A DNA stretch of 22,153 bases from JANPIX01 sp031425195 (GCA_031425195.1 JANPIX010000005.1:1-22153), one strand, 5' to 3'. Counted from the stretch's first letter, positions 1-14,482 are shown. Numbers and translations: made by a program. Notes: generated by a model from the letters alone, not told the origin.

Positions 1-1336
1 CCAGTCCCGCGCCGCACTGACCGAAGCCGTCCCCACCGCCCGCCGCCCCATTCCCCAACTCGCCCCCCCTATCACCCATCGCGTGCGCCTTGCCGATCCC
101 ACCGCCGCCCGCATCAGCCTGACCATCGACGCCAAGCTGCAGGCGCGCATCGAACAACTCGCGCGCGACGCCGTGGCCGACCATGGCGACAGGCTTCAGA
201 TCGCGATTGTCATAGCCGACCATCTGTCGGGCGAAATTCTGGCCTCTGCCGGATCGTCAGCCTTTACAGCAGACGCGCGACAAGGGTTTGTGGACATGAC
301 ACAGGCCCTGCGCAGCCCCGGCTCCACGCTTAAACCGCTGATCTACGGCCTCGCCTTTGATGAAGGGCTGGCCCATCCCGAAACCCTGATCGAAGACCGC
401 CCCACCACCTTTGGCACCTATGCGCCGCAGAATTTCGACAAGATGTTTCGCGGCACCATCCGCCTGCGCGAGGCGCTGCAACTGTCGCTCAACATCCCGG
501 TCGTGATCCTGACCGATGCGCTGGGCCCGGCCAAGGTGCTCACCGCGATGGACAGGGCCGGGATGCACCCGGAACTCCCCGGCGCGGCACAACCCGGCCT
601 TGCCGTGGCGCTGGGCGGGATAGGCGTGACCCTGCAAGACATGGTGCAACTTTACGCAGCCATCGCACGCGGCGGGGTGTCCTTGCCGCTCCGCGTGACG
701 GGGCAGGCCGCCGAAGGCCAGCGCGTCCTGTCGGCCTCGGCGGCGTGGCAGGTGGGCGATATTCTGGCCGGGCTGGCCCCGCCGCCCGGCGCGCCGCCAA
801 ACCGGCTCAGCTACAAGACGGGGACAAGCTATGGCCACCGGGATGCCTGGGCCATCGGTTTTGACGGGCGTCATGTCATCGGTGTGTGGATGGGCAGGCC
901 CGACGGCACCCCGGTTCCGGGGGCCTTTGGCGCGGAACTCGCGGCACCTGTGCTGTTTCAGGCCTTCAACCGTCTGAAACCTGAACTGACACCCCGCCCC
1001 GCCCCGCCGCCCAGCACCCTTCTGGTGTCCAACGCCCAACTTCCGGTTCCCCTGCAACGCTTCCGGTCCCGCAACGCGGCCTTTGTCGCGGCCGCCGACG
1101 CCCCCGCCGTCGACTTCCCGCCTGACGGCGCGCAGGTCGAACTTCTGGGCGGCGGTTTGCTCGCGCGCGTCCGGGGCGGCACGGCCCCTTTCACCTGGCT
1201 CGCCGATGGCATCCCCGTGGCCGTGGCCCTGCAAGACCGGGCCACGATGCTACACTTGCCCGGCATCGGTTTCGTCACCCTGTCCGTGATCGACGCGCAG
1301 GGCAGGTCGGCCCGGGCTGTCGTGATGGTGCGGTGA
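1..1336 (+). CDS. pbpC: Penicillin-binding protein 1C, C-terminal part (5' truncated by window)
   Basis: Peptidoglycan transpeptidase of the PBP1C type, acting in the periplasm and anchored in the inner membrane. The frame is open from base 2, giving 444 visible codons; the N-terminal membrane anchor and glycosyltransferase domain lie upstream of the window. Three transpeptidase motifs are present: SxxK with the catalytic serine codon at 323-325 (STLK in a PGSTLKP context), SxN (SLN) at 485-493, and KTG (KTGTS) starting at 815. The last ~90 residues, after a Pro-rich linker, look like the beta-rich C-terminal domain of PBP1C proteins. All catalytic motifs are intact, so nothing suggests a pseudogene. 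A GTG at 83 is an internal codon and not the start, because family-like sequence continues in frame upstream. It ends 114 nt before secE. PBP1C could be confused with PBP1A, but the C-terminal domain and short length favour 1C. Confidence 0.88.
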   Translation, partial: QSRAALTEAVPTARRPIPQLAPPITHRVRLADPTAARISLTIDAKLQARIEQLARDAVADHGDRLQIAIVIADHLSGEILASAGSSAFTADARQGFVDMTQALRSPGSTLKPLIYGLAFDEGLAHPETLIEDRPTTFGTYAPQNFDKMFRGTIRLREALQLSLNIPVVILTDALGPAKVLTAMDRAGMHPELPGAAQPGLAVALGGIGVTLQDMVQLYAAIARGGVSLPLRVTGQAAEGQRVLSASAAWQVGDILAGLAPPPGAPPNRLSYKTGTSYGHRDAWAIGFDGRHVIGVWMGRPDGTPVPGAFGAELAAPVLFQAFNRLKPELTPRPAPPPSTLLVSNAQLPVPLQRFRSRNAAFVAAADAPAVDFPPDGAQVELLGGGLLARVRGGTAPFTWLADGIPVAVALQDRATMLHLPGIGFVTLSVIDAQGRSARAVVMVR

Positions 1337-1340
1337 CGGG

Positions 1341-1392
1341 AATACGCGCGTACATACGCCCGACATACGCAGGACATACGCCATGCATACGG
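1341..1392. repeat. Phased ATACGC repeats upstream of secE
   Basis: ATACGC occurs at 1342, 1354, 1365 and 1376, and ATACGG at 1387, so spacing is 12, 11, 11 and 11 bp. The three central copies share the longer form ACATACGC. The array is flanked by the inverted pair CGGGAAT (1337-1343) and ATTCCCG (1398-1404). It ends directly upstream of a likely -35 element. Roughly helical phasing suggests a multi-site operator or curved DNA; that role is inferred. Confidence 0.7.
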
Positions 1393-1393
1393 G

Positions 1394-1422
1394 TTGAATT
1401 CCCGCCGACCATGCCGTATCTG
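1394..1422 (+). promoter_or_regulatory. Likely secE promoter
   Basis: TTGAAT (1394-1399), a 17-nt spacer, then TATCTG (1417-1422) matches the sigma-70-type layout with a good -35 and a moderate -10. The start would fall near 1429, giving a ~22-nt leader to the secE ATG. It sits directly after the phased ATACGC repeats and is the only good candidate in this spacer. Confidence 0.5.
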
Positions 1423-1450
1423 CGGGCCAGACATCCCGACAGGACATTCC

Positions 1451-1648
1451 ATGGCAACCGTCAATCCGCTTCAGTTCATCCAGCAGGTCCGCAACGAAGT
1501 GGCCAAGGTCGTGTGGCCTTCCCGTCGCGAAGTGGTGTTGACGACGGTGATGGTGTTCATCATGGCCGCCCTGACGGCGACCTTCTTTTCGCTGGTTGAC
1601 TGGGCGATCCGGTCCGGCCTCGTCCTGATCGTGACAGGCATCAACTGA
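1451..1648 (+). CDS. secE: Preprotein translocase subunit SecE
   Basis: SecE is the essential small inner-membrane subunit that clamps SecY in the SecYEG protein-export channel. The 65-residue product has the single-membrane-span short form usual in alphaproteobacteria: an amphipathic N-terminal helix with the signature VRNEVAKVVWPSRREV (about residues 12-27) followed by one hydrophobic segment (about 28-50). The ATG at 1451 is chosen because MATVNPLQFIQQ is the family's N-terminus. A TTG at 1394 would add unrelated residues and overlap the likely promoter. An AGGA sits at 1441-1444. It is followed by a 186-nt spacer before nusG, unusual for a pair that is often tightly linked, and that spacer seems to carry its own promoter and an attenuator-like hairpin. 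Confidence 0.96.
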   Translation: MATVNPLQFIQQVRNEVAKVVWPSRREVVLTTVMVFIMAALTATFFSLVDWAIRSGLVLIVTGIN

Positions 1649-1670
1649 CGGTTTTATTGCGTTATTTTCC

Positions 1671-1697
1671 TTGAACTTTGCCGCGCTGGCCTATAGC
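1671..1697 (+). promoter_or_regulatory. Possible nusG promoter
   Basis: TTGAAC (1671-1676) and TATAGC (1692-1697) are separated by 15 nt, shorter than optimal but acceptable if the -35 is read as CTTGAA (16-nt spacer). The start would be near 1703-1705. It lies in the secE-nusG spacer and would give nusG a ~130-nt leader that begins with a terminator-like hairpin. Confidence 0.45.
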
Positions 1698-1722
1698 AGA
1701 CGGTCAAGTTTACAGAAATCAG

Positions 1723-1755
1723 GCGCGCAGCGATTCGGGTTGCGCGCTGTTTTTT
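1723..1755 (+). terminator. Terminator-like hairpin in the nusG leader
   Basis: GCGCGCA (1723-1729) pairs perfectly with TGCGCGC (1741-1747) across an 11-nt loop, followed by TG and a run of six T (1750-1755). This is the form of an intrinsic terminator. It lies about 20 nt after the likely start point and about 80 nt before the nusG ATG, so it could attenuate nusG-rpl transcription rather than end a gene. An attenuator role is inferred. Confidence 0.6.
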
Positions 1756-1834
1756 GTTCGGTCGAGGCGGATTAACCGTCTGATCTTACAGGCATTCCGG
1801 GGCAAACGATCCTGGCACAAAGGTGGCGGCAAGC

Positions 1835-2368
1835 ATGGCAAAGCGTTGGTATTCGGTGAGCGTTCTCTCGAATTTCGAGAAGAAGATCGCCGAACAAATT
1901 CGCCAGGCCGTGATTGACGGCGGTCTGGAAGAAGAATTTGGCGAAGTTCTGGTTCCCACCGAAGAAGTGATCGAAGTGCGCCGGGGCAAGAAAGTCACCA
2001 GCGAACGCCGCTTCATGCCGGGCTACGTTCTGGTGCAGATGGAAATGTCGAACCGGGGGTATCACCTCGTCTCGTCGATCAACCGGGTCACCGGGTTCCT
2101 GGGTCCGCAAGGCAAACCGATGCCCATGCGCGATTCCGAAGTGAACGCCATCCTGAACCGCGTCGAAGAAGGCGAAGCCGCCCCGCGGAATCTGATCCGG
2201 TTCGAGATCGGTGAAAAGGTCAAAGTGACCGATGGCCCGTTTGATGGCTTTGACGGAATGGTTGAAGAAGTCGACGAACCGCACAACCGCCTGAAGGTCA
2301 CTGTGTCGATCTTCGGCCGCGCCACCCCGGTGGAATTGGAATTCACTCAGGTGACGAAAGAAGCCTGA
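1835..2368 (+). CDS. nusG: Transcription termination/antitermination factor NusG
   Basis: NusG binds the RNA polymerase clamp, suppresses pausing, and links polymerase to Rho or to ribosomal S10. The 177-residue product has the usual length. The N-terminal NGN domain (about 1-115) includes RWYSVSVLSNFEKK, the GYVLVQMEM strand and a TGFLGPQGKPMPM segment. The C-terminal KOW domain (about 125-177) has the typical GEKVKVTDGPFDGFDG core. The ATG at 1835 gives the family N-terminus MAKRWYSV and has AAAGGTGG at 1819-1826; a GTG at 1823 would use up that ribosome-binding site. It lies 109 nt before rplK in the same direction. A candidate promoter and terminator-like hairpin precede it, so its expression may be separately set. 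Confidence 0.97.
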   Translation: MAKRWYSVSVLSNFEKKIAEQIRQAVIDGGLEEEFGEVLVPTEEVIEVRRGKKVTSERRFMPGYVLVQMEMSNRGYHLVSSINRVTGFLGPQGKPMPMRDSEVNAILNRVEEGEAAPRNLIRFEIGEKVKVTDGPFDGFDGMVEEVDEPHNRLKVTVSIFGRATPVELEFTQVTKEA

Positions 2369-2393
2369 TTGTCGCCGTGGGAGGCGCGCCTGA

Positions 2394-2456
2394 CCGGATC
2401 ATCCGGCTGGGCAGACCGTACCACTAAACTTCATCCCGGCGCAGGCCGGGACCCAG
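2394..2456. repeat. Palindromic repeat in nusG-rplK spacer
   Basis: The spacer holds a short palindrome CCGGAT-C-ATCCGG (2394-2406) and then CCCGGC-GCAG-GCCGGG (2435-2450) set in TCAT...ACCCAG. From memory, the second resembles a dispersed palindromic sequence frequent in alphaproteobacterial genomes; that resemblance was not searched. Its core CCCGGCGCAGGCC recurs at 15501-15513. It has no T-run, so it is not an intrinsic terminator. Confidence 0.55.
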
Positions 2457-2477
2457 AAGCGAAGAAGGAGAGGCCAG

Positions 2478-2930
2478 ATGGCCAAGAAGATTATCGGCAG
2501 TTTGAAACTGCAAGTGAAGGCAGGGCAGGCGAACCCGTCCCCGCCGGTTGGCCCGGCTTTGGGTCAGCGCGGGTTGAACATCATGGCCTTCGTCAAGGAA
2601 TTCAACGCCAAGACGGCAGATCTTGAACCGGGCAGCCCCACGCCCGTGATCATCACCTACTATCAGGACAAGTCGTTCAGCCTTGAGCTGAAGACCTCGC
2701 CCGCGTCGTTCCTGCTGAAAAAGGCCGCTGGCCTGCCGCCCGTCGGAAAGCGTAACCGCGCCAAGGGTTCGGACAAGCCGGGCCGCACCGTTGTGGGTTC
2801 TGTGACCGTGGCGCAAGTGCGCGCCATTGCCGAGACCAAGATGAAAGACCTGAGCGCGATCGACATAGAAGGCGCAATGCAGATCATCCTGGGCTCTGCC
2901 CGTTCTTGCGGTATCGAGGTCAAGGGGTAA
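2478..2930 (+). CDS. rplK: 50S ribosomal protein L11
   Basis: L11 forms the base of the GTPase-associated centre of the large ribosomal subunit together with 23S rRNA, and is the thiostrepton-binding site protein. The product is 150 residues, at the long end of the family. The N-terminal domain carries the hallmark Pro-rich PPVGPALGQRG (about 22-32) and NIMAFVKEFN. The C-terminal rRNA-binding domain includes FLLKKAAGLPP and GSARSCGIEV. The start at 2478 has a strong AAGGAG (2465-2470) and gives the usual MAKKIIG N-terminus. It lies 3 nt upstream of rplA, and the AAGGGG near its stop serves rplA, so the two are likely translationally coupled. Confidence 0.97.
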   Translation: MAKKIIGSLKLQVKAGQANPSPPVGPALGQRGLNIMAFVKEFNAKTADLEPGSPTPVIITYYQDKSFSLELKTSPASFLLKKAAGLPPVGKRNRAKGSDKPGRTVVGSVTVAQVRAIAETKMKDLSAIDIEGAMQIILGSARSCGIEVKG

Positions 2931-2933
2931 GTC

Positions 2934-3632
2934 ATGGCAAAGTTCGGAAAACGCGCCGTTGCGGCGAAAGAAGCCTTTGCAGGCAAAGACCTGATCACGG
3001 TCGAAGATGCAGTCAAGCTGATCAAGGGCGCGGCTTCGGCCAAGTTCGACGAAACGCTCGAAATCGCGATGAACCTGGGCGTCGACCCGCGCCATGCGGA
3101 CCAGATGGTTCGCGGTGTGGTCACGCTGCCGAACGGCACGGGCAAGACGGTTCGTGTCGCCGTGTTCGCTCGCGGTGCCAAGGCTGATGAAGCGACCAAG
3201 GCAGGGGCCGACATCGTTGGCGCCGAAGACCTGATGGAAGCGATTCAAGGCGGCAAGATCGAGTTCGACCGTTGCATTGCAACGCCGGACATGATGCCGC
3301 TGGTGGGTCGTCTGGGCAAGATTCTGGGGCCACGCAACCTGATGCCCAACCCCAAGGTCGGCACCGTGACGATGGACGTCAAGGGTGCGGTTGAGGCCGC
3401 CAAAGGCGGCGAAGTGCAGTTCAAGGTGGAAAAGGCCGGCGTGATCCATGCGGGGATCGGCAAGGTCAGCTTTACCGAAGACAAGCTGGCCGAAAACGTG
3501 CGCGCCTTTGTGGATGCTGTTTCGCGTGCAAAACCTGCGGGTGCCAAAGGGTCGTACCTCAAGAAGGTATCGCTGTCGTCGACGATGGGCCCCGGCGTTT
3601 CGCTGGATCTGACGTCGGCCACCGGCCACTAA
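2934..3632 (+). CDS. rplA: 50S ribosomal protein L1
   Basis: L1 forms the mobile stalk at the E-site side of the large subunit. In many bacteria it also represses its own L11-L1 mRNA. The 232-residue length is normal. The L1 signature region is present (GKILGPRNLMPNPKVGTVT near residues 124-142), as are the N-terminal KFGKRAVAAKE and the C-terminal GPGVSLDLTS. AAGGGG at 2922-2927, overlapping the rplK stop, is the ribosome-binding site. The gene is followed by a GC-rich hairpin and the long L10 leader. No L1-type operator was recognised near rplK, so autoregulation is only expected from the family. Confidence 0.97.
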   Translation: MAKFGKRAVAAKEAFAGKDLITVEDAVKLIKGAASAKFDETLEIAMNLGVDPRHADQMVRGVVTLPNGTGKTVRVAVFARGAKADEATKAGADIVGAEDLMEAIQGGKIEFDRCIATPDMMPLVGRLGKILGPRNLMPNPKVGTVTMDVKGAVEAAKGGEVQFKVEKAGVIHAGIGKVSFTEDKLAENVRAFVDAVSRAKPAGAKGSYLKKVSLSSTMGPGVSLDLTSATGH

Positions 3633-3635
3633 TAC

Positions 3636-3657
3636 GGTGCGGCGTCTGCGCCGCATC
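3636..3657 (+). other. GC-rich hairpin after rplA
   Basis: TGCGGCG (3638-3644), loop TCTG, CGCCGCA (3649-3655), extendable by a G-U and a G-C pair at the base. No T-run follows, so it is more likely an mRNA-stabilising or processing structure, or the first element of the L10 leader, than a terminator. Confidence 0.5.
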
Positions 3658-3668
3658 TGACCACGAAT

Positions 3669-3883
3669 TCCCCATGGAGACATGGGGATGATGGGGTGGA
3701 AACACCCTGTCCTGTCCGAGACGGTGGGGGGGCGAAGGCCCTTAATATCCTGCCTGAGATGGGGAACGGGAATTGGCTCACCTTCGGGTGATCTTGGCCT
3801 CGGGAACCAGACGGACCCGATGCCACCCCAGTCGGGGTGGCAAATATGAGCCGGGGGGAAACCCCCAAACTTGGAGTGAACCT
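3669..3883 (+). promoter_or_regulatory. L10 leader (rplJ 5' regulatory RNA)
   Basis: The 251-nt rplA-rplJ spacer folds into a chain of hairpins: CCCCATG-GAGA-CATGGGG (3670-3687), GGGTG-GAAA-CACCC (3694-3707), TCACC-TTCG-GGTGA (3778-3791), TGCCACCCC-AGTC-GGGGTGGCA (3821-3842) and GGGGG-GAAA-CCCCC (3853-3866). The last ends 6 nt before the GGAG ribosome-binding site. Two related segments, CCTGTCCGAGACGG (3705-3724) and CCTGCCTGAGATGG (3749-3763), lie in the middle. In known bacteria the L10-L12 complex binds the rplJ leader and represses rplJL translation. Position, length and structure fit that role; the exact protein-binding site is inferred. Confidence 0.7.
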
Positions 3884-4399
3884 GTGGATAGAGCCCAGAA
3901 AGAGAAAGTGGTCGATGAACTCGGCCAGATCTTCGAAAGCTCTGGCGTAGTTGTGATTGCACACTACGCAGGGATCACTGTTGCCGAGATGCAGGACCTG
4001 CGCGCGAAAATGCGTGTCGTTGGTGGGTCCGTGCGCGTTGCCAAGAACAAGCTCGCCAAGATCGCCCTTGAGGGTAAACCCGGCGCTAAGATGGGTGAAC
4101 TTCTTACGGGCATGACTGTGCTTGCCTACTCCGAGGATCCTGTCGCTGCGGCGAAGGTCACGGAAGCCTATGCCAAGGTGAACGAAAAGTTCGTGATCCT
4201 TGGTGGGGCGATGGGTGACACGGTTCTGGACCAGGCTGGTGTGAAAGCCGTGGCCGCCTTGCCGTCGCGTGAAGAGCTTATCGCTCAGATCGTGTCGATC
4301 ATTGGCGCGCCGGGGGCAAGCATCGCCGGGGCCATTGGCGCGCCTGCTGCTAACATCGCGGGCATCCTTTCGACCTTGGAAGAACGGGCTGCGGCCTGA
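3884..4399 (+). CDS. rplJ: 50S ribosomal protein L10
   Basis: L10 anchors the L12 dimers and with them forms the stalk that recruits translation factors. It is normally also the repressor of its own operon. The product is 171 residues with a GTG start: MDRAQKEKVVDELG is the family N-terminus, and GGAG at 3873-3876 is well placed. The frame is open upstream to 3773, but that stretch is the structured leader. Residues 1-110 form the rRNA-binding domain (AHYAGITVAEMQDLR, VAKNKLAKIAL). The C-terminal Ala/Ile-rich helix (about 140-171, with repeated GAP/IGAPAANIAG) is the L12-binding region. rplL follows after 70 nt. Confidence 0.95.
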   Translation: MDRAQKEKVVDELGQIFESSGVVVIAHYAGITVAEMQDLRAKMRVVGGSVRVAKNKLAKIALEGKPGAKMGELLTGMTVLAYSEDPVAAAKVTEAYAKVNEKFVILGGAMGDTVLDQAGVKAVAALPSREELIAQIVSIIGAPGASIAGAIGAPAANIAGILSTLEERAAA

Positions 4400-4469
4400 G
4401 GCAATTGTGAACCTTGCGTGGGGTTGATCCAATCTCGTTGGAACCCATCTTAAACGAATGGAAATGAAA

Positions 4470-4844
4470 ATGGCTGATCTGAACAAACTTGCCGAAGACA
4501 TCGTGGGGCTGACCCTTCTTCAGGCACAAGAACTGAAAACCATCCTGAAAGACAAGTATGGCATCGAACCGGCTGCTGGCGGCGCGGTCATGATGGCTGC
4601 TGGTCCGGCGGCTGCTGCTGCTCCGGTTGAAGAGCAGACCGAATTCGACGTCGTGCTGACCGACGCTGGTCCCAACAAGATCAACGTCATCAAAGAAGTC
4701 CGCACGATCACCGGTCTTGGGCTGAAAGAAGCCAAGGATCTGGTTGAAGCCGGTGGCAAGGTCAAGGAAGGCGCTTCGAAAGCCGACGCAGAAGGCTTCA
4801 AGAAGAAGCTGGAAGATGCCGGCGCGAAAGTCGAACTCAAGTAA
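4470..4844 (+). CDS. rplL: 50S ribosomal protein L7/L12
   Basis: L12 is the multi-copy stalk protein that stimulates GTP hydrolysis by EF-G, EF-Tu and other factors. The product has 124 residues, the normal length. The N-terminal dimerisation helices (1-32) are followed by an Ala/Gly/Pro-rich flexible hinge (about 38-55) and the factor-binding domain (about 56-124) with EFDVVL, KINVIKEVR, GLGLKEAKDLVE and AGAKVELK. Two in-frame ATG codons lie upstream (4458, 4464). The third, at 4470, gives the universal MADLNKLAED N-terminus and is preferred. The stop is followed by three strong hairpins before rpoB, so stalk protein output can be set apart from polymerase output. Confidence 0.97.
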   Translation: MADLNKLAEDIVGLTLLQAQELKTILKDKYGIEPAAGGAVMMAAGPAAAAAPVEEQTEFDVVLTDAGPNKINVIKEVRTITGLGLKEAKDLVEAGGKVKEGASKADAEGFKKKLEDAGAKVELK

Positions 4845-4851
4845 TTGTGGT

Positions 4852-4870
4852 GCGGGGGCTTTGCCCCCGC
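4852..4870 (+). terminator. Hairpin 1 after rplL (possible attenuator)
   Basis: GCGGGGGC-TTT-GCCCCCGC is a perfect 8-bp GC stem starting 8 nt after the rplL stop. It is followed by CAAACGATTT rather than a solid T-run, so it would be at best a partial terminator. In Escherichia coli an attenuator sits at the same place, between rplL and rpoB. Confidence 0.5.
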
Positions 4871-4882
4871 CAAACGATTTCT

Positions 4883-4912
4883 GGCTGGGACTGATGAACA
4901 TCGGTCCCAGCC
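4883..4912 (+). terminator. Hairpin 2 in rplL-rpoB spacer
   Basis: GGCTGGGAC (4883-4891) pairs with GTCCCAGCC (4904-4912). Inner pairs T-G, G-C, A-T and T-A extend it to 13 bp with a GAAC loop (4896-4899). TGACGTTTCT follows. It could act as a partial terminator or mRNA end-protecting structure. Confidence 0.5.
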
Positions 4913-4933
4913 TGACGTTTCTGTACGACGCCT

Positions 4934-4969
4934 CTTGAAAGGGGCACTGGTCACAGTGCGACTTTCAAG
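4934..4969 (+). other. Hairpin 3 in rplL-rpoB spacer (possible RNase III site)
   Basis: CTTGAAAG (4934-4941) pairs with CTTTCAAG (4962-4969), then a symmetric 3x3 internal loop, then CACTG (4945-4949) with CAGTG (4954-4958) and a GTCA loop. An irregular double-stranded arm in this spacer resembles the RNase III processing hairpin known between rplL and rpoB in Escherichia coli. The processing role is inferred from position and shape. Confidence 0.5.
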
Positions 4970-5101
4970 GTGCGGCATGGTTCGGGGGCCTTCCGGTGGG
5001 ACGGGGGGCATGAATGGAACCATATCCCCTGCTTCGCAAGCGGCGCAGCCCCGTAGCCCGACGGGATGCGCCCGCGAGAAAAACGAAAGGTGACTTCGAG
5101 C

Positions 5102-9235
<4,134 letters not shown>

Positions 9236-9241
9236 CCGGAT

Positions 9242-9294
9242 GGCGGGCTGAAACCCGCCCTACGGCCCCTGTAGGCCGGGCTTCAGCCCGGCCT
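9242..9294. repeat. GTAG-type REP pair between rpoB and rpoC
   Basis: Two hairpins sit head to head: GGCGGG-CTGAAA-CCCGCC (9242-9259) followed by CTAC, a 7-nt gap, then GTAG followed by GCCGGGC-TTCA-GCCCGGC, which extends to AGGCCGGGC (9273-9281) with GCCCGGCCT (9286-9294). Read outward from the centre, both halves start GTAGG and enter a hairpin. The same design recurs at 21943-21992. A GTAG foot beside a hairpin is the mark of REP sequences linked to RAYT transposases. No T-run follows, so it is not a terminator. Confidence 0.75.
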
Positions 9295-9323
9295 GCCCCC
9301 CGCCCCCTTTCAAGGATGTGAAA

Positions 9324-13568
<4,245 letters not shown>

Positions 13569-13625
13569 TCCGTCACGTTTGACGGATGCAAACCCCCCGC
13601 GCCGGTCGCGGGGGGTTTTTCTTTT
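13569..13625 (+). terminator. Intrinsic terminator of the rpoBC operon
   Basis: CCCCCCGCG (13593-13601), loop CCGGT, CGCGGGGGG (13607-13615), then TTTTTCTTTT (13616-13625) is a textbook rho-independent terminator with a 9-bp GC stem. A smaller hairpin, TCCGTCA-CGTT-TGACGGA (13569-13586), stands just before it. It begins 1 nt after the rpoC stop and separates the rpo operon from the inserted envelope genes. Confidence 0.95.
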
Positions 13626-13666
13626 GCGCAGCCGCCTGTTAGGGTCACCTCCAACCGGGGGGACGC

Positions 13667-14482
13667 ATGGCTGACGCATTTCGCAACCACATCATCGGCG
13701 TCGTGCGTTTTTCCTATCCGTCATCCAACGGCTTTCGGCTGATGGACAAACAACCGGCCCGACGGATAGCTGCACTTTACGACAAGGCGCGTCTGGAACA
13801 GCGGTTTCACCTGTTCGAAGGGCTGACCATCCCTTCGCTTGTCGCGCAAAGTGATGGCGATTTTACCCTTGCCGTCCTTGTCGGGAGCGATCTGCCCGCC
13901 TGGGCCGTGGCGCGGTTGCAGGCCGCCTTGGCCTCACTCGCCAACGCGCGGGTGGTGACAATGCCGGGCGGGCTTGAGCAGATCGACGCGGCAGAGCGGT
14001 TGCGCAGCCTTCTTTTGCGGGACGACGCCACCCATGTGACCGAATTTCGGCTCGACGACGATGATGCCATCGACCGGGACCATATCAGTCGTCTCAAGGC
14101 CCGCGCCGCGGTGCTTGCGCCGATGCTTGGCTTGAACCGGCCTTTGGTGATCGGCTGTAACAGGGGGCTTGTGCTCCATCTTGATCAGGCAGGCCATGTG
14201 TTTCACGACGTGACAGAAAAGCTGCCCATCGGGATCGGCCTTGCCATCACCGTTCCGCGCCGGTCCAAAGTGGGGATATTCCGGCGAAACCACAGGTTGT
14301 TGCCGCAGTTCTTTTCTACCTTCACCGATGCGGACGTCCCGGCCTTCATCCGGACGGTTCATGCCACCAACGACAGTGAGCCGCACAGCAGCGGGCAAAG
14401 CCGCATCCTGACGGATGCCGAAGTGAGCACGATTCTAGCCGCCCATTTTCCGTTCGATCTGTCACAGCTTTCTGCACTTTGA
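13667..14482 (+). CDS. Putative rhamnosyltransferase-family protein
   Basis: The 271-residue product resembles the 'putative rhamnosyl transferase' family common in Rhodobacteraceae. It opens with IIGVVRFSYPSSNGF, has a RLEQRFHLFEGLTIPSL segment, and a strand leading to FRLDDDDAI (D130-D133), a DxD-like acidic cluster expected to bind a metal-nucleotide sugar. This overall order is typical of cytosolic GT-A fold sugar transferases. No signal peptide or membrane span is seen. The name comes from the family; the sugar and acceptor cannot be read from sequence. A purine-rich GGGGGGAC precedes the ATG at 13667. It is the first gene after the rpoC terminator and is likely driven from within that 41-nt gap, though no clear promoter is visible. 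Confidence 0.8.
   Translation: MADAFRNHIIGVVRFSYPSSNGFRLMDKQPARRIAALYDKARLEQRFHLFEGLTIPSLVAQSDGDFTLAVLVGSDLPAWAVARLQAALASLANARVVTMPGGLEQIDAAERLRSLLLRDDATHVTEFRLDDDDAIDRDHISRLKARAAVLAPMLGLNRPLVIGCNRGLVLHLDQAGHVFHDVTEKLPIGIGLAITVPRRSKVGIFRRNHRLLPQFFSTFTDADVPAFIRTVHATNDSEPHSSGQSRILTDAEVSTILAAHFPFDLSQLSAL

Noticed and set aside
1341..1392. CRISPR-like array of ATACGC repeats
   Set aside because: Repeat units are 6-8 nt with 3-nt gaps, far too short for CRISPR repeats and spacers.
1394..1450. N-terminal extension of SecE from TTG 1394
   Set aside because: The added residues match nothing in the family and overlap the likely promoter; ATG 1451 gives the normal N-terminus.
1337..1450. tRNA-Trp gene ahead of secE, common in bacteria
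   Set aside because: The spacer is 114 nt and contains no cloverleaf or TTC-arm sequence; only repeats and a promoter are seen.
1678..1917. Small open frame in the secE-nusG spacer
   Set aside because: It runs into nusG in another frame, overlaps a promoter and a terminator-like hairpin, and shows no coding character.
3773..3883. Open frame in front of rplJ as a longer L10
   Set aside because: The region is the structured L10 leader, and the GTG at 3884 has a good ribosome-binding site and the family N-terminus.
9242..9294. Transcription terminator between rpoB and rpoC
   Set aside because: No T-run follows either hairpin, and ending the transcript there would cut off rpoC; the GTAG layout fits a REP element better.
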